From Kineosporia sp. NBRC 101731 (GTDB taxonomy: Bacteria; Actinomycetota; Actinomycetes; Actinomycetales; Kineosporiaceae): a DNA stretch of 64,000 nt. The position numbers and the translations under genes were made by a program. The stretch lies in assembly GCF_030269305.1 (NCBI RefSeq), contig NZ_BSTC01000002.1, positions 558,001 to 622,000 on the forward strand, given 5' to 3'. The notes below the pieces were generated by a model, which saw only the letters and a program-made list of their open reading frames with translations, did not search any database and was not told where the DNA came from. Positions 33,918-42,040 of this stretch are shown one piece after another. Position 1 is the stretch's first letter. Every line of letters begins with the position of its first letter.

Positions 33918-34586
33918 GTGACCACCTCTCTTCCCGGCTTCACTCCCGTCACCGACAACCGGCCGGACGACACCCCCTGGCCCGCGATGACCTGGCCGAT
34001 CCCGGCGGAACTGTCCATCGAGTCCCACGCGGTGCGACTGACCCGGTTCACGGCTGACGACGCGGACGACCTGTTCGCCGCACTCGACCACGACGCGGTC
34101 TGGGCGCACGTGGCGGGGCGTTTCGAGAGCCCTGCGGCGCTGGCCACGGCGTTCGGGGCCCGGACGGGCCGGGGAGACGTGGCCTGGGTGGTGCGGCTGG
34201 CCGAAGCACTCAACGGACTGGAGGCCGGCACCGTGGTGGGCACCACCTCGTACCTCGACATCGTCCCGGGCTCGGCGCGGCTGGAGATCGGCTGGACCAC
34301 GTACACCCCCGCGGTCTGGGGCAGCCGGGTCAACCCGAGCACCAAGCTGGGTCTGCTGCGCTACGCCTTCGATGAGCTGGGTGTGGGTCGGGTGCAGCTG
34401 AAGACCGATGCCCGCAATCACCGTTCACAGCGCGCGATCTCCCGGATGGGCGCGCAGTTCGAGGGCGTGCTGCGTCGCTACCAGCCGCGCGCCGACGGCA
34501 CGATGCGTGACACCGTGATGTTCTCGATCATCGCCGAGGAGTGGCCCGCGGTGAGTTCCGGGCTGGAGAATCGTCTGAACTCGTAA
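33918..34586 (+). CDS. GNAT family N-acetyltransferase (RimJ/RimL-like)
   Basis: 222 residues from GTG 33918 with AGGAG. After a Pro-rich 30-residue lead comes the GNAT fold: VRLTRFTADDADDLFAAL, VVGTTSYLDIVPGSARLEIGWTTYTPAVWGSRVNPSTKLGLLRYAFDELGVGRVQLKTDARNHRSQRAISRMGAQFEGVLRRY. The NxRSQRAIxxMGA region matches the acetyl-CoA-binding and C-terminal motif of RimJ/L-type enzymes, which modify N-termini or antibiotics. Substrate unknown. Separated from the DUF2277 gene by 32 bases. Confidence 0.9.
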   Translation: MTTSLPGFTPVTDNRPDDTPWPAMTWPIPAELSIESHAVRLTRFTADDADDLFAALDHDAVWAHVAGRFESPAALATAFGARTGRGDVAWVVRLAEALNGLEAGTVVGTTSYLDIVPGSARLEIGWTTYTPAVWGSRVNPSTKLGLLRYAFDELGVGRVQLKTDARNHRSQRAISRMGAQFEGVLRRYQPRADGTMRDTVMFSIIAEEWPAVSSGLENRLNS

Positions 34587-34618
34587 AGCCCCGTCGAGCC
34601 GAGTCCCAGGAGACAAGC

Positions 34619-34891
34619 ATGTGCCGGAACATCCGCACCCTGGCCAACTTCGAACCGCCCGCCACGAACGACGAGATCGCCGCGGCGGCGCTGCAGTACG
34701 TGCGCAAGGTGGCCGGCACCACGCAGCCGTCGAAGACCAATGAGGACGCGTTCGCCCGGGCCGTCGAGGCGATCACCCGGATCACCCACGAATTACTGGA
34801 CGAGCTGGTCACCACGGCGCCACCGAAAGACCGGGAGGTCGAGGCGGCCAAGGCCAGGGCGCGCAACGAGGCCCGGTTCGGCCCGCGCTGA
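34619..34891 (+). CDS. DUF2277 family protein
   Basis: 90 residues from ATG 34619 with CAGGAG. MCRNIRTLANFEPPATNDEIAAAALQYVRKVAGTTQPS at the N-terminus and the final APPKDREVEAAKARARNEARFG are the family hallmarks. All-helical and widespread in actinobacteria and proteobacteria; function unknown. Probably in one transcript with the GNAT gene. A hairpin follows at 34948. Confidence 0.93.
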   Translation: MCRNIRTLANFEPPATNDEIAAAALQYVRKVAGTTQPSKTNEDAFARAVEAITRITHELLDELVTTAPPKDREVEAAKARARNEARFGPR

Positions 34892-34947
34892 GGAACCCAC
34901 CCGGGAAAACCGCCCACGGACCGCTGGCGAACTCGCTGACCGGCCGG

Positions 34948-34992
34948 GGACGCCGCACAGCCCGACCCGACCGCGAAAGCTGTACGGCGTCC
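34948..34992 (+). terminator. 14-bp hairpin after DUF2277
   Basis: 34948-34961 pairs with 34979-34992 (one mismatch) around a 17-base loop, 57 bases past the stop. Confidence 0.55.
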
Positions 34993-35101
34993 TCAATCAG
35001 TGACCGCCGGGCTCCTATTCCCGATCACGCTCCCGGCGTAAATGCGGATCCACCGCCCCCACAGGGTGCCGGGCGACCGTTCACCGACGTACCTTCGTCG
35101 C

Positions 35102-36535
35102 GTGACGACCTCACCGGAGACCACGACCTCCTGGCCCGACCACCTGCCCACCACGCTGGGTACCCTGCGCGCCTCCGGGCATGTGCACCGCACCGTCAAG
35201 CAGGAGATCTCGGTCAACCTGCTCGAGCTCATGCGCGCGGGCAAACCGCGATTCCCCGGTGTGGTCGGTTTCGACGACACCGTGCTGCCCGACCTGGAGC
35301 GTGCCCTGCTGGCCGGCCACGACCTGGTGCTGCTGGGCGAGCGCGGCCAGGGCAAGACCCGGCTGATCCGCACGATCGTCGGGCTGCTCGACGAGTGGAC
35401 GCCGGTCATCGAGGGTGCGGAGCTGAACGAGCACCCCTACGACCCGATCACCCCGGCCTCGATCCGCCGCGCCGCCGAGTTCGGCGACGACCTGCCGGTG
35501 GCCTGGGTCCACCGGGAGGCCCGCTACGCCGAGAAGCTGGCCACGCCCGACACCAGCGTCGGCGACCTGATCGGTGATGTCGACCCGATGAAGGTCGCCG
35601 AGGGCCGCACCCTGGGCGACCCGGAGACCATCCATTTCGGTCTGGTACCCCGCATGCACCGCGGCATCATGGCCGTCAACGAGCTGCCCGACCTGGCCGA
35701 GCGCATCCAGGTGGCGCTGCTGAACGTGCTCGAGGAGCGCGACGTGCAGGTGCGTGGCTACGTGCTGCGCCTGGACCTCGACCTGCTGCTGCTCGCCAGC
35801 GCCAACCCGGAGGACTACACCAACCGCGGGCGCATCATCACTCCGCTGAAAGACCGCTTCGGCGCCGAGATCCGCACGCACTACCCGGTCGATCTCGACC
35901 TCGAGATGACCCTGGTGCGGCAGGAGGCCCAGCTGGCTGCCGTGCTGCCCGACCACCTGGTCGAGGTGCTGGCCCGGTTCACCCGCGCGGTGCGCGAGTC
36001 CAACGCGGTCGACCAGAGATCCGGTGTCTCGGCCCGGTTCTCGATCGCCGCGGCCGAGACGGTCGCCGCCTCCGCCTTGCGCCGGGCCACCCTGAACGGC
36101 GAGGAGACCCCGGCGGTGGCGCGGGTGGGCGACACCGACGCGATCACCGGAACCCTGCGCGGCAAGGTCGAGTTCGAGGCCGACGGCGAAGGTCGCGAGA
36201 TGGAACTCCTGGAGCACCTGCTGCGCCGCTCGGTCGCCGAGACCTGGCGCAACCGGCTGGCCGGGATCGACCTGACCGGCTTTGTCGCGGCGGTCGCCGA
36301 GGGCGAGGGCATCAGCACCGGTGAGGCCGTCGCCTCCACCGACCTGCTGGCCCAGCTCGGCACCGTTCCCGGCCTGGCCACCGTGCTGGAGCGCCTGGGC
36401 TTCGACGAGATCCCGGGCCCGGCCGAGGCCGCCAGCGCCATCGAGTTCACCCTGGAGGGGCTGCATCTCACGCGGCGCCTGGCGAAGGACTTCCTCGCCG
36501 ACGGGCGCACCGTCTACGGCGGCGACGGCGCGTAA
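35102..36535 (+). CDS. MoxR/ChlI-type AAA+ ATPase
   Basis: 477 residues from GTG 35102. Walker A LVLLGERGQGKTRLIR (79-86) and the Walker B-like GIMAVNELPDLAERIQVALLNVLEERDVQVRGY are clear, followed by sensor 1 ASANPEDYTNRGRIITPLKDRFG. The C-terminal part is longer than in basic MoxR proteins and resembles the magnesium-chelatase subunit I form. These chaperone-like ATPases work with a VWA partner to remodel or insert metal into a client. Its partner VWA gene lies downstream, separated by a decayed FG-GAP gene. Confidence 0.92.
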   Translation: MTTSPETTTSWPDHLPTTLGTLRASGHVHRTVKQEISVNLLELMRAGKPRFPGVVGFDDTVLPDLERALLAGHDLVLLGERGQGKTRLIRTIVGLLDEWTPVIEGAELNEHPYDPITPASIRRAAEFGDDLPVAWVHREARYAEKLATPDTSVGDLIGDVDPMKVAEGRTLGDPETIHFGLVPRMHRGIMAVNELPDLAERIQVALLNVLEERDVQVRGYVLRLDLDLLLLASANPEDYTNRGRIITPLKDRFGAEIRTHYPVDLDLEMTLVRQEAQLAAVLPDHLVEVLARFTRAVRESNAVDQRSGVSARFSIAAAETVAASALRRATLNGEETPAVARVGDTDAITGTLRGKVEFEADGEGREMELLEHLLRRSVAETWRNRLAGIDLTGFVAAVAEGEGISTGEAVASTDLLAQLGTVPGLATVLERLGFDEIPGPAEAASAIEFTLEGLHLTRRLAKDFLADGRTVYGGDGA

Positions 36536-36542
36536 CTAATGA

Positions 36543-37214
36543 CGAAGGGGCTGGCATCCGGGGCAGGCCGAGAGCGGCGACCAGTTCGGCGAGGTGCTGG
36601 CCGAGCAGTACAACGGCGTGGTGGCCGGAGTACCGCACGAAGACGTCGGATCGGCCAAGGACGCCGGTGAGGTGGTGTTCGTACGCACCGACATCACGAC
36701 CGACCTGCTCACCTCGGCCTACACCTTCACCCAGAACACCGGTGGGGTGGGCGGTTCGGCACGGGCCGGCAACCGGTTCGGCGCATCGGTATCACCGTTC
36801 GGTGTACTGGCCGGAGCGCCCGGCGAAGATGTCGGGACGGCGAAAGACGCCGGCGGAGTCTTCGTGCAGACGTTGCCCACCGCCTTCGGCGGCAACGGTT
36901 GTGCCTCGAAGCTCCTCACCCAGGGCAAGGGCAAGGCCCTCGGTGGCACCGCACGATCGGGCGATCACCTGGGCCGGTTCATCGGCACGCTGACCGGTGC
37001 CCCGGCCCGGGGCAGTCAGCGACTGGACAACCTGGCTGTCGGGGCTCCCGGGAAAGATGCCACCAAGGCCGCGAATACCGGGGTGGCCGTGGTCTGGAAC
37101 GGCAAGGGGAAGGGCGTGCTGAAGACCTTCGGGTATTCGGGGGGCGCCATGAAGAACCAGGCCTACGGCAGCGTGTTCGGGGCACTGACGGTGGTGCCCC
37201 GGGTGCTGTCGTAG
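36543..37214 (+). pseudogene. Truncated FG-GAP/integrin-alpha repeat gene
   Basis: The open frame after the stop at 36540-36542 reads GQAESGDQFGEVLAEQYNGVVAGVPHEDVGSAKDAGEVVFVR, then VGGSARAGNRFGASVSPFGVLAGAPGEDVGTAKDAGGVFVQ and GGTARSGDHLGRFIG...VGAPGKDATKAANTG: three or more FG-GAP units of a beta-propeller. No signal peptide, start codon with a ribosome site, or complete propeller is present, so the 5' part is missing. Such secreted proteins are normally 400 residues or more. Position between moxR and vwa suggests insertion or deletion debris. Confidence 0.75.
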
Positions 37215-37421
37215 CAGCAGCATCCACGGGGAACGGTCTGGCCCGCGGATCGTCCCCGGTGATGCTGGATCGGGGGTGCAGGAGTTCAGCCCGGGGTTCC
37301 GAAGTTCTACCTGCGTGAGGTGTCAGCGGCGGGTAGGCCCGTTTTATTCCCGAAACGCGGGTGATCAGCCAAGAGCGATCAGGGGTGACCATCGGGCCGG
37401 GGAAGCACGTACGGTCGTACC

Positions 37422-39434
37422 GTGACTTCTCGGCGACGTGACCCCCGTTACCGGTACGGGCCGTGGCGGGGTGGGCCCGACCCGCTGGCCGCACCCTACG
37501 ACGTGCGCAAGGCGCTGGACGCGGTCGGTGACCGGGTACTGAACGGCGAGAACGTCCGTGAGGCCCTGCGTGACCTGCTGCGGCGCGGTCTGCCCGACGA
37601 GAACGGGCGCCGGACCGGGCTGGACGACCTGCGGGCACGGGCCGAGCGCCGGCGTCGGGAGACGTCCCGGAGAGGGCGGCTCGACGGTGCCGTGACCCGG
37701 GCCCGGGCCCAGCTCGACCAGGCCCTGGCCGCGGAGAAGGAAGAGCTGGCGCTGCGCGACAGCGACGACGCGCGGTTTGCCGAGGCCCAGCTGGACGCCC
37801 TCCCCCGGTCGACGGCAGCTGCGGTGCAAGAGCTCTCGGAGTACCGCTGGGCGTCGCAGGAGGCCGGGCAGATCTACCGGCAGATCCTCGACGGCCTGCG
37901 CACCGACGTGATCGACCAGCAGTTCAACGGCATGCGCAATGCCCTGCAAGGGCTGGGGCCGGACGCCGACCCGCAGCAGCGGGCGGCGGCCATGGCCGCG
38001 ATGAACGAGATGCTCGACGACCTGAACGGGCTGCTGGACAAGCACACTCGCGGCGAGGACACACCCGAGGACTTCCAGCAGTTCATGGCCAAGCACGGCC
38101 AGATGTTCCCCGACGATCCCCAGAACGTCGAGGAACTGATCGACTCCCTGGCCCGGCAGGCCGCCGCCGCCGAGCGCCTGATGAACGCGCTCAGCCCGCA
38201 GCAGCGCGAAGAGCTCCAGGGCCTCATGCAGCAGGCACTGGGAGACGCGGGCCTGCAGGACAAGATGGGGCAGCTGACCGACAACCTCCGCGCGCTGCGC
38301 CCCGGCGAGGGCTGGGGCGAGGGACGCGGCGAGGGCCGGCGCATGCGGGGCCAGGGCGAGATGGGCTACGGCGAGGCGGCGGGCGCGCTGCAGGAGCTGG
38401 CCGATCTGGACGACCTGATCGACCAGCTGGGCCAGGACCATCCCGGCGCCACGCTGGACGACATCGACGTGGAGACCGTGGAGCGCTCGCTCGGCGCCGG
38501 AGCGGCGGCCGACGTGCAGGCGCTGCAGGAGCTCGAGCGCGAGCTGGAACGGCAGGGCTGGCTGACCCGGGCCGACGGGGCGCTCACACTCTCGCCCAAG
38601 GCTCTGCGCCGCCTCGGGCAGACCGCGCTGCGCCAGGTGTTCGCGCATCTGGGGTCCGGCCGCCGGGGCGAGCACGACCTGCGCGACGCGGGTGCGGCCG
38701 GCGATGCCACCGGCGCCTCCCGGCGGTGGGAGTTCGGTGACGAACAGCCCCTCGACGTGGTGCGCTCCCTGACCAACGCGGTGCACCGCAGCGCGTCTTC
38801 GGGGTCGTCCGTGATCTCCCTGCAGGCCGAGGACTTCGAGGTGGTCGAGACCGAGCGCCGGGCCAGTGCGGCCGTGGCGCTGTGCGTGGACCTGTCCTAC
38901 TCGATGATCTCCGAGGGCCGCTGGGGCCCGATGAAGGAGACGGCCCTGGCCCTGGCCCACCTGGTGGCCACGCGGTTCCCGCAGGACGCCCTGCAGATCG
39001 TCGGTTTCGGCCGTTACGCCGCGAAACTGACGGTGGAGCAGCTGGCCGGTATCGAACCCGACTACGTCCAGGGCACCAACCTGCAGCACGCCCTGTCGAT
39101 CGCGGGCCGGCACCTGCGCCGCCATCCCGACGCCGAGCCGGTGGTGCTGGTGGTCACCGACGGCGAGCCGACCGCCCATCTCGAAGACGGTGTGGCCTAC
39201 TTCGACTACCCACCCACCCAGACCACCATCAACCTGACCGTGGCCGAGGTCGACGCCCTGACCCGCTACGGCGCGGCCATCAACATGTTCATGCTGGGCG
39301 AGAACCCCGGCCTGCGCCGCTTCGTCGACGCCATCGCCCGGCGCAACGGTGGCCGGGTCTTCAGCCCCGGCCTGGACAATCTGGGCGAGTACGTGGTCAG
39401 CGACTATCTGAAGGCCCGCAAGGGCCGCCGCTAG
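37422..39434 (+). CDS. VWA domain protein, partner of the MoxR-type ATPase
   Basis: 670 residues from GTG 37422. Residues 1-440 are mostly helical and charged, with Gly/Glu-rich low complexity (GEGWGEGRGEGRRMRGQGEM, about 295-314). The VWA domain begins near 470: VALCVDLSYSMISEGRWGPMKETALALAHLV with MIDAS DLSYS (490-494), then QIVGFG, and VVTDGEPTAHLEDG giving the later MIDAS Thr/Asp. The C-terminus contains GENPGLRRFVDAIARRNGGRVF. Cytoplasmic. It resembles the ChlD/CoxE partners of MoxR ATPases. Similar pairs occur together; here they are separated by the FG-GAP remnant. Confidence 0.9.
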   Translation: MTSRRRDPRYRYGPWRGGPDPLAAPYDVRKALDAVGDRVLNGENVREALRDLLRRGLPDENGRRTGLDDLRARAERRRRETSRRGRLDGAVTRARAQLDQALAAEKEELALRDSDDARFAEAQLDALPRSTAAAVQELSEYRWASQEAGQIYRQILDGLRTDVIDQQFNGMRNALQGLGPDADPQQRAAAMAAMNEMLDDLNGLLDKHTRGEDTPEDFQQFMAKHGQMFPDDPQNVEELIDSLARQAAAAERLMNALSPQQREELQGLMQQALGDAGLQDKMGQLTDNLRALRPGEGWGEGRGEGRRMRGQGEMGYGEAAGALQELADLDDLIDQLGQDHPGATLDDIDVETVERSLGAGAAADVQALQELERELERQGWLTRADGALTLSPKALRRLGQTALRQVFAHLGSGRRGEHDLRDAGAAGDATGASRRWEFGDEQPLDVVRSLTNAVHRSASSGSSVISLQAEDFEVVETERRASAAVALCVDLSYSMISEGRWGPMKETALALAHLVATRFPQDALQIVGFGRYAAKLTVEQLAGIEPDYVQGTNLQHALSIAGRHLRRHPDAEPVVLVVTDGEPTAHLEDGVAYFDYPPTQTTINLTVAEVDALTRYGAAINMFMLGENPGLRRFVDAIARRNGGRVFSPGLDNLGEYVVSDYLKARKGRR

Positions 39435-39529
39435 CGCACCGAAAAGCGTCCCCTTGTCGCTCAAGGTCGGTCTCGAACGGGCCGATGACTGCCCGACGTC
39501 CGCACATCCTGACCCGACAGGGGATGCCC

Positions 39530-39928
39530 ATGGCCGAGATCCTGGTGATCGACGACGACCCCGACATCCGCGACCTGCTCTTCGCAGCCCTGAGCGGAGC
39601 CGGTCACGCCGTGCGGGTCGCCGCTGACGGCTACGCCGGGATGGCGGCCGCAAGTGGCCTGACACCCGACCTGGTGGTGCTCGACTGGATGCTGCCCGAG
39701 CACAGCGGCCTGGAGATCTGCAAGGCCCTGCGCGCCGACCAGACCCTGGCCGACGTGCGGGTCCTCATGCTCTCGGCCCGGGGCACGGAGTCGGACATCG
39801 AGTTCGGCCACGCGGCCGGGGCCGACAGTTACATCGTGAAGCCCTTCAGCCCCCGCGCCCTGGTCTGGCGGGTGGAGTCGATGCTGGCCCAGGAGCACCA
39901 GGTCGTCGACGCGACCCCGGACGAGTAG
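39530..39928 (+). CDS. Stand-alone response regulator receiver
   Basis: 132 residues from ATG 39530 with AGGGG; ATG 39524 is possible. AEILVIDDDPDIRDLL holds the acidic pocket, LVVLDWMLPEHSG the phospho-acceptor Asp52, MLSARG the Thr/Ser position (Ser) and YIVKPFSPRALVWRVESML the Lys. There is no output domain after residue ~120. It likely signals by protein interaction. A 36-bp hairpin separates it from the convergent hybrid kinase. Confidence 0.92.
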   Translation: MAEILVIDDDPDIRDLLFAALSGAGHAVRVAADGYAGMAAASGLTPDLVVLDWMLPEHSGLEICKALRADQTLADVRVLMLSARGTESDIEFGHAAGADSYIVKPFSPRALVWRVESMLAQEHQVVDATPDE

Positions 39929-39952
39929 GCGCTTCTTCCCTCCCAAACCATT

Positions 39953-40035
39953 CGTGATCATGCAAAATGTCCCCGGTGTTCTAGAACTGTCGAGCGGAGA
40001 GTTCTAGAACACCGGGGGCATTTTGCATGATCACG
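39953..40035. repeat. Dispersed hairpin element, copy D (36-bp stem)
   Basis: 39953-39988 and 40000-40035 are complementary at 35 of 36 positions with an 11-base loop. Arms begin CGTGATCATGCAAAATG and end near TTCTAGAACT. It lies between convergent response-regulator and kinase genes, 20-25 bases from each stop, so it probably also terminates both transcripts. It is the most complete copy of the family in this window. Confidence 0.95.
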
Positions 40036-40054
40036 GAGGACTTTGCGGTTGCGG

Positions 40055-41533
40055 TTACTGACGGACGAGGGCCGCCGGGCGCAGGGCGGGGAGACTGACC
40101 GTGAAGGTGGCGCCCTCGTCGGCTGCGCTCTTCACAGCGATCGAGCCCTGGTGCCCGTCGACGATCTGCCGCACCACCGCCAGCCCCAGACCGGTGCCCT
40201 GGATCGCCTGCAGCCGGGCCTGTTCGGTGCGGAAGAAACGGGTGAAGAGCTGTTCCTGCTCCTCCACCGGGATCCCGATGCCGGTGTCGGCCACGCTGAT
40301 ATCCACGGTCGGCCGGTCGAGATCGGGCATCGAGGCCGTGACCGTCACCGTCCCGCCGGCTGAGGAGAACTTCACCGCGTTCGAGATCAGGTTCAGCAGT
40401 ACACGTTCCAGCTGCGACCGATTACCCAGCAGACAGGGCAGGCCGGGGGCGATCTGCACCTCGAGCGCGACCCCCTGCGACTCCATCGCCGGGCCCAGCA
40501 CGCCCTCGGCCTGGGCGACCAGCTCGGCCACGTCGACTTCCTCGTCCATCCGGGCGGCGATGCCGGAGTCCACGCGCGAGAGGGTCAGGAGATCCTCGAC
40601 CAGGGTGAGCAGACGACGGGAGTTGCGATCGATCACCTGGATCATGCGCCGGTGCACCTCGTCGGCGTCACCGGCCAGCAGCATCTCCGCGTAGCCGGTG
40701 ATGCTGGTCAGCGGCGTGCGCAGTTCGTGGCTCACGGTGGCGACGAATTCGCCCTTCAGCCGGTCGAGTTCGCGCAGTTCCTCCTCGACCTGCTTCTGCC
40801 GGGAGATATCGACATAGATCGCGCCGATCGCGAAGCGCCGACCGGTTCCGTCGACCACCGGGTAGCGGACGACCAGGTAGGTACGGTCCTCCCCGTCGAC
40901 CGCCCAGGTCTCCTCGCCCTCCACCTTGTCGGCACCGTCCAGACAGGCTTGTTCCACGGAGGTCAGCTTGCGCCGGTCGTGGGTGATGGGACGGCCGGTG
41001 CCACCGGTGGGACGGAGGCGGTCGAACTCGGCGTTGGTGAGCAGAGTTCGACCGGTCGCGTCGCGTACACAGATCGCCGCCGGGGCGTGATCGACCACCC
41101 CGCGCAGGATCTCGGCGGTCTCGCGGCGTTCCTGCTCGATCGTCCGGGCCTGGGTGGCCAGGCGGCGCCCGGCCAGGGCGTGCTCGATGGCCGGGGCCAG
41201 GCGCACCAGGCGGTCCTTCAGCAGGTAGTCGGTAGCCCCCTGCCGCAGGGAATTGACGCAGGTGCCCTCGTCCATCACCCCGCTGACCACGATCAGGGGA
41301 ATGTCGACCTGGAGGTCCTGCAACATGCGCAGTGCGTCCGGTGCCGTCATGGACGGCAGGGAGTAGTCGCAGAGCACGATGTCCGGCTGTTCGGCGAGAC
41401 CGGCGATGAATTCCTCCGGGGTCTCGACGCGCGTCCAGGTCGGTTCGTATCCGGCTCGTTTCAGCTCGAGCAGGAGCAGCTCGGCGTCGTCGGGTCGATC
41501 CTCGACGATCAGCAGCCGCAGTGGCGATGGCAT
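40055..41533 (-). CDS. Hybrid receiver-PAS-histidine kinase
   Basis: 492 residues from ATG 41533 with GGGAGA. Residues 5-120 are an N-terminal receiver (LLIVEDRPDDAELL, phospho-Asp56 in IVLCDYSLPS, LLKDR Lys106). A PAS domain follows (about 140-245, with an IYVDISRQKQ exit). The HisKA phospho-His is in VATVSHELRTPLTSITGYAEML (H269), and HATPase boxes LLNLISNAVKFS, DTGIGIP, GTGLGLAVV complete the kinase. Soluble: I see no membrane segment, so it senses an internal signal. It is transcribed with a receiver and a second PAS kinase upstream. Confidence 0.93.
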   Translation of the reverse strand: MPSPLRLLIVEDRPDDAELLLLELKRAGYEPTWTRVETPEEFIAGLAEQPDIVLCDYSLPSMTAPDALRMLQDLQVDIPLIVVSGVMDEGTCVNSLRQGATDYLLKDRLVRLAPAIEHALAGRRLATQARTIEQERRETAEILRGVVDHAPAAICVRDATGRTLLTNAEFDRLRPTGGTGRPITHDRRKLTSVEQACLDGADKVEGEETWAVDGEDRTYLVVRYPVVDGTGRRFAIGAIYVDISRQKQVEEELRELDRLKGEFVATVSHELRTPLTSITGYAEMLLAGDADEVHRRMIQVIDRNSRRLLTLVEDLLTLSRVDSGIAARMDEEVDVAELVAQAEGVLGPAMESQGVALEVQIAPGLPCLLGNRSQLERVLLNLISNAVKFSSAGGTVTVTASMPDLDRPTVDISVADTGIGIPVEEQEQLFTRFFRTEQARLQAIQGTGLGLAVVRQIVDGHQGSIAVKSAADEGATFTVSLPALRPAALVRQ

Positions 41534-41575
41534 TGGTGTCTCCCGTGATGTTTTACCGATACCGCGCTTTCGTGC

Positions 41576-42040
41576 TCAGTGACCGCCACCGACGAGCACG
41601 ACCCTCCGATCGCGGGGTGGAAGGTTGTAAACCAGCCAGTACCGACCGATGTCGAGCACCGTCGCGAAGTAGGGCTCGATCTCCACCGGCTTGACGATGT
41701 AGCTGTTGGCGCCCAGGCCGTAGCAGGTCTCCAGGTCGCTGTCCTCCGCCGATGACGTCATCATCACCACCGGCACCTCTGCGAGCACCGGGTTCGCGCG
41801 GATCTCCCGCAGCACATCGATCCCGGACAGCATCGGCATCTTGATGTCGCACAGCACCGCCCGGGGCAGGTCGTGCGGATCCCGCCCGGCCCAGGGACCG
41901 CGGCACAACAGCAGGTCCAGCGCCTCGACGCCGTCATTGGCAGCCTCGACCCGTCCTGGGAAACGCCCCTTGCGCAGAGCGTGCAGCGCCAGCTCCCGGT
42001 CGTGCGGACTGTCTTCCACCAGCAGCAGCCAGTCGCTCAC
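41576..42040 (-). CDS. Rcp1-type response regulator receiver
   Basis: 154 residues; GTG 42040 overlaps the upstream kinase stop as GTGA. WLLLVEDSPHDRELALHALRK, AVLCDIKMPMLSG (phospho-Asp65), MMTSSAEDSD and YIVKPVEIEPYFATVLDIGRYWL match single-domain regulators that pair with phytochrome-like kinases (Rcp1/CheY-like). The long beta-alpha 2-3 insertion (LLLCRGPWAGRDPHDLPR) is typical of that group. No DNA-binding domain. Confidence 0.92.
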   Translation of the reverse strand: MSDWLLLVEDSPHDRELALHALRKGRFPGRVEAANDGVEALDLLLCRGPWAGRDPHDLPRAVLCDIKMPMLSGIDVLREIRANPVLAEVPVVMMTSSAEDSDLETCYGLGANSYIVKPVEIEPYFATVLDIGRYWLVYNLPPRDRRVVLVGGGH

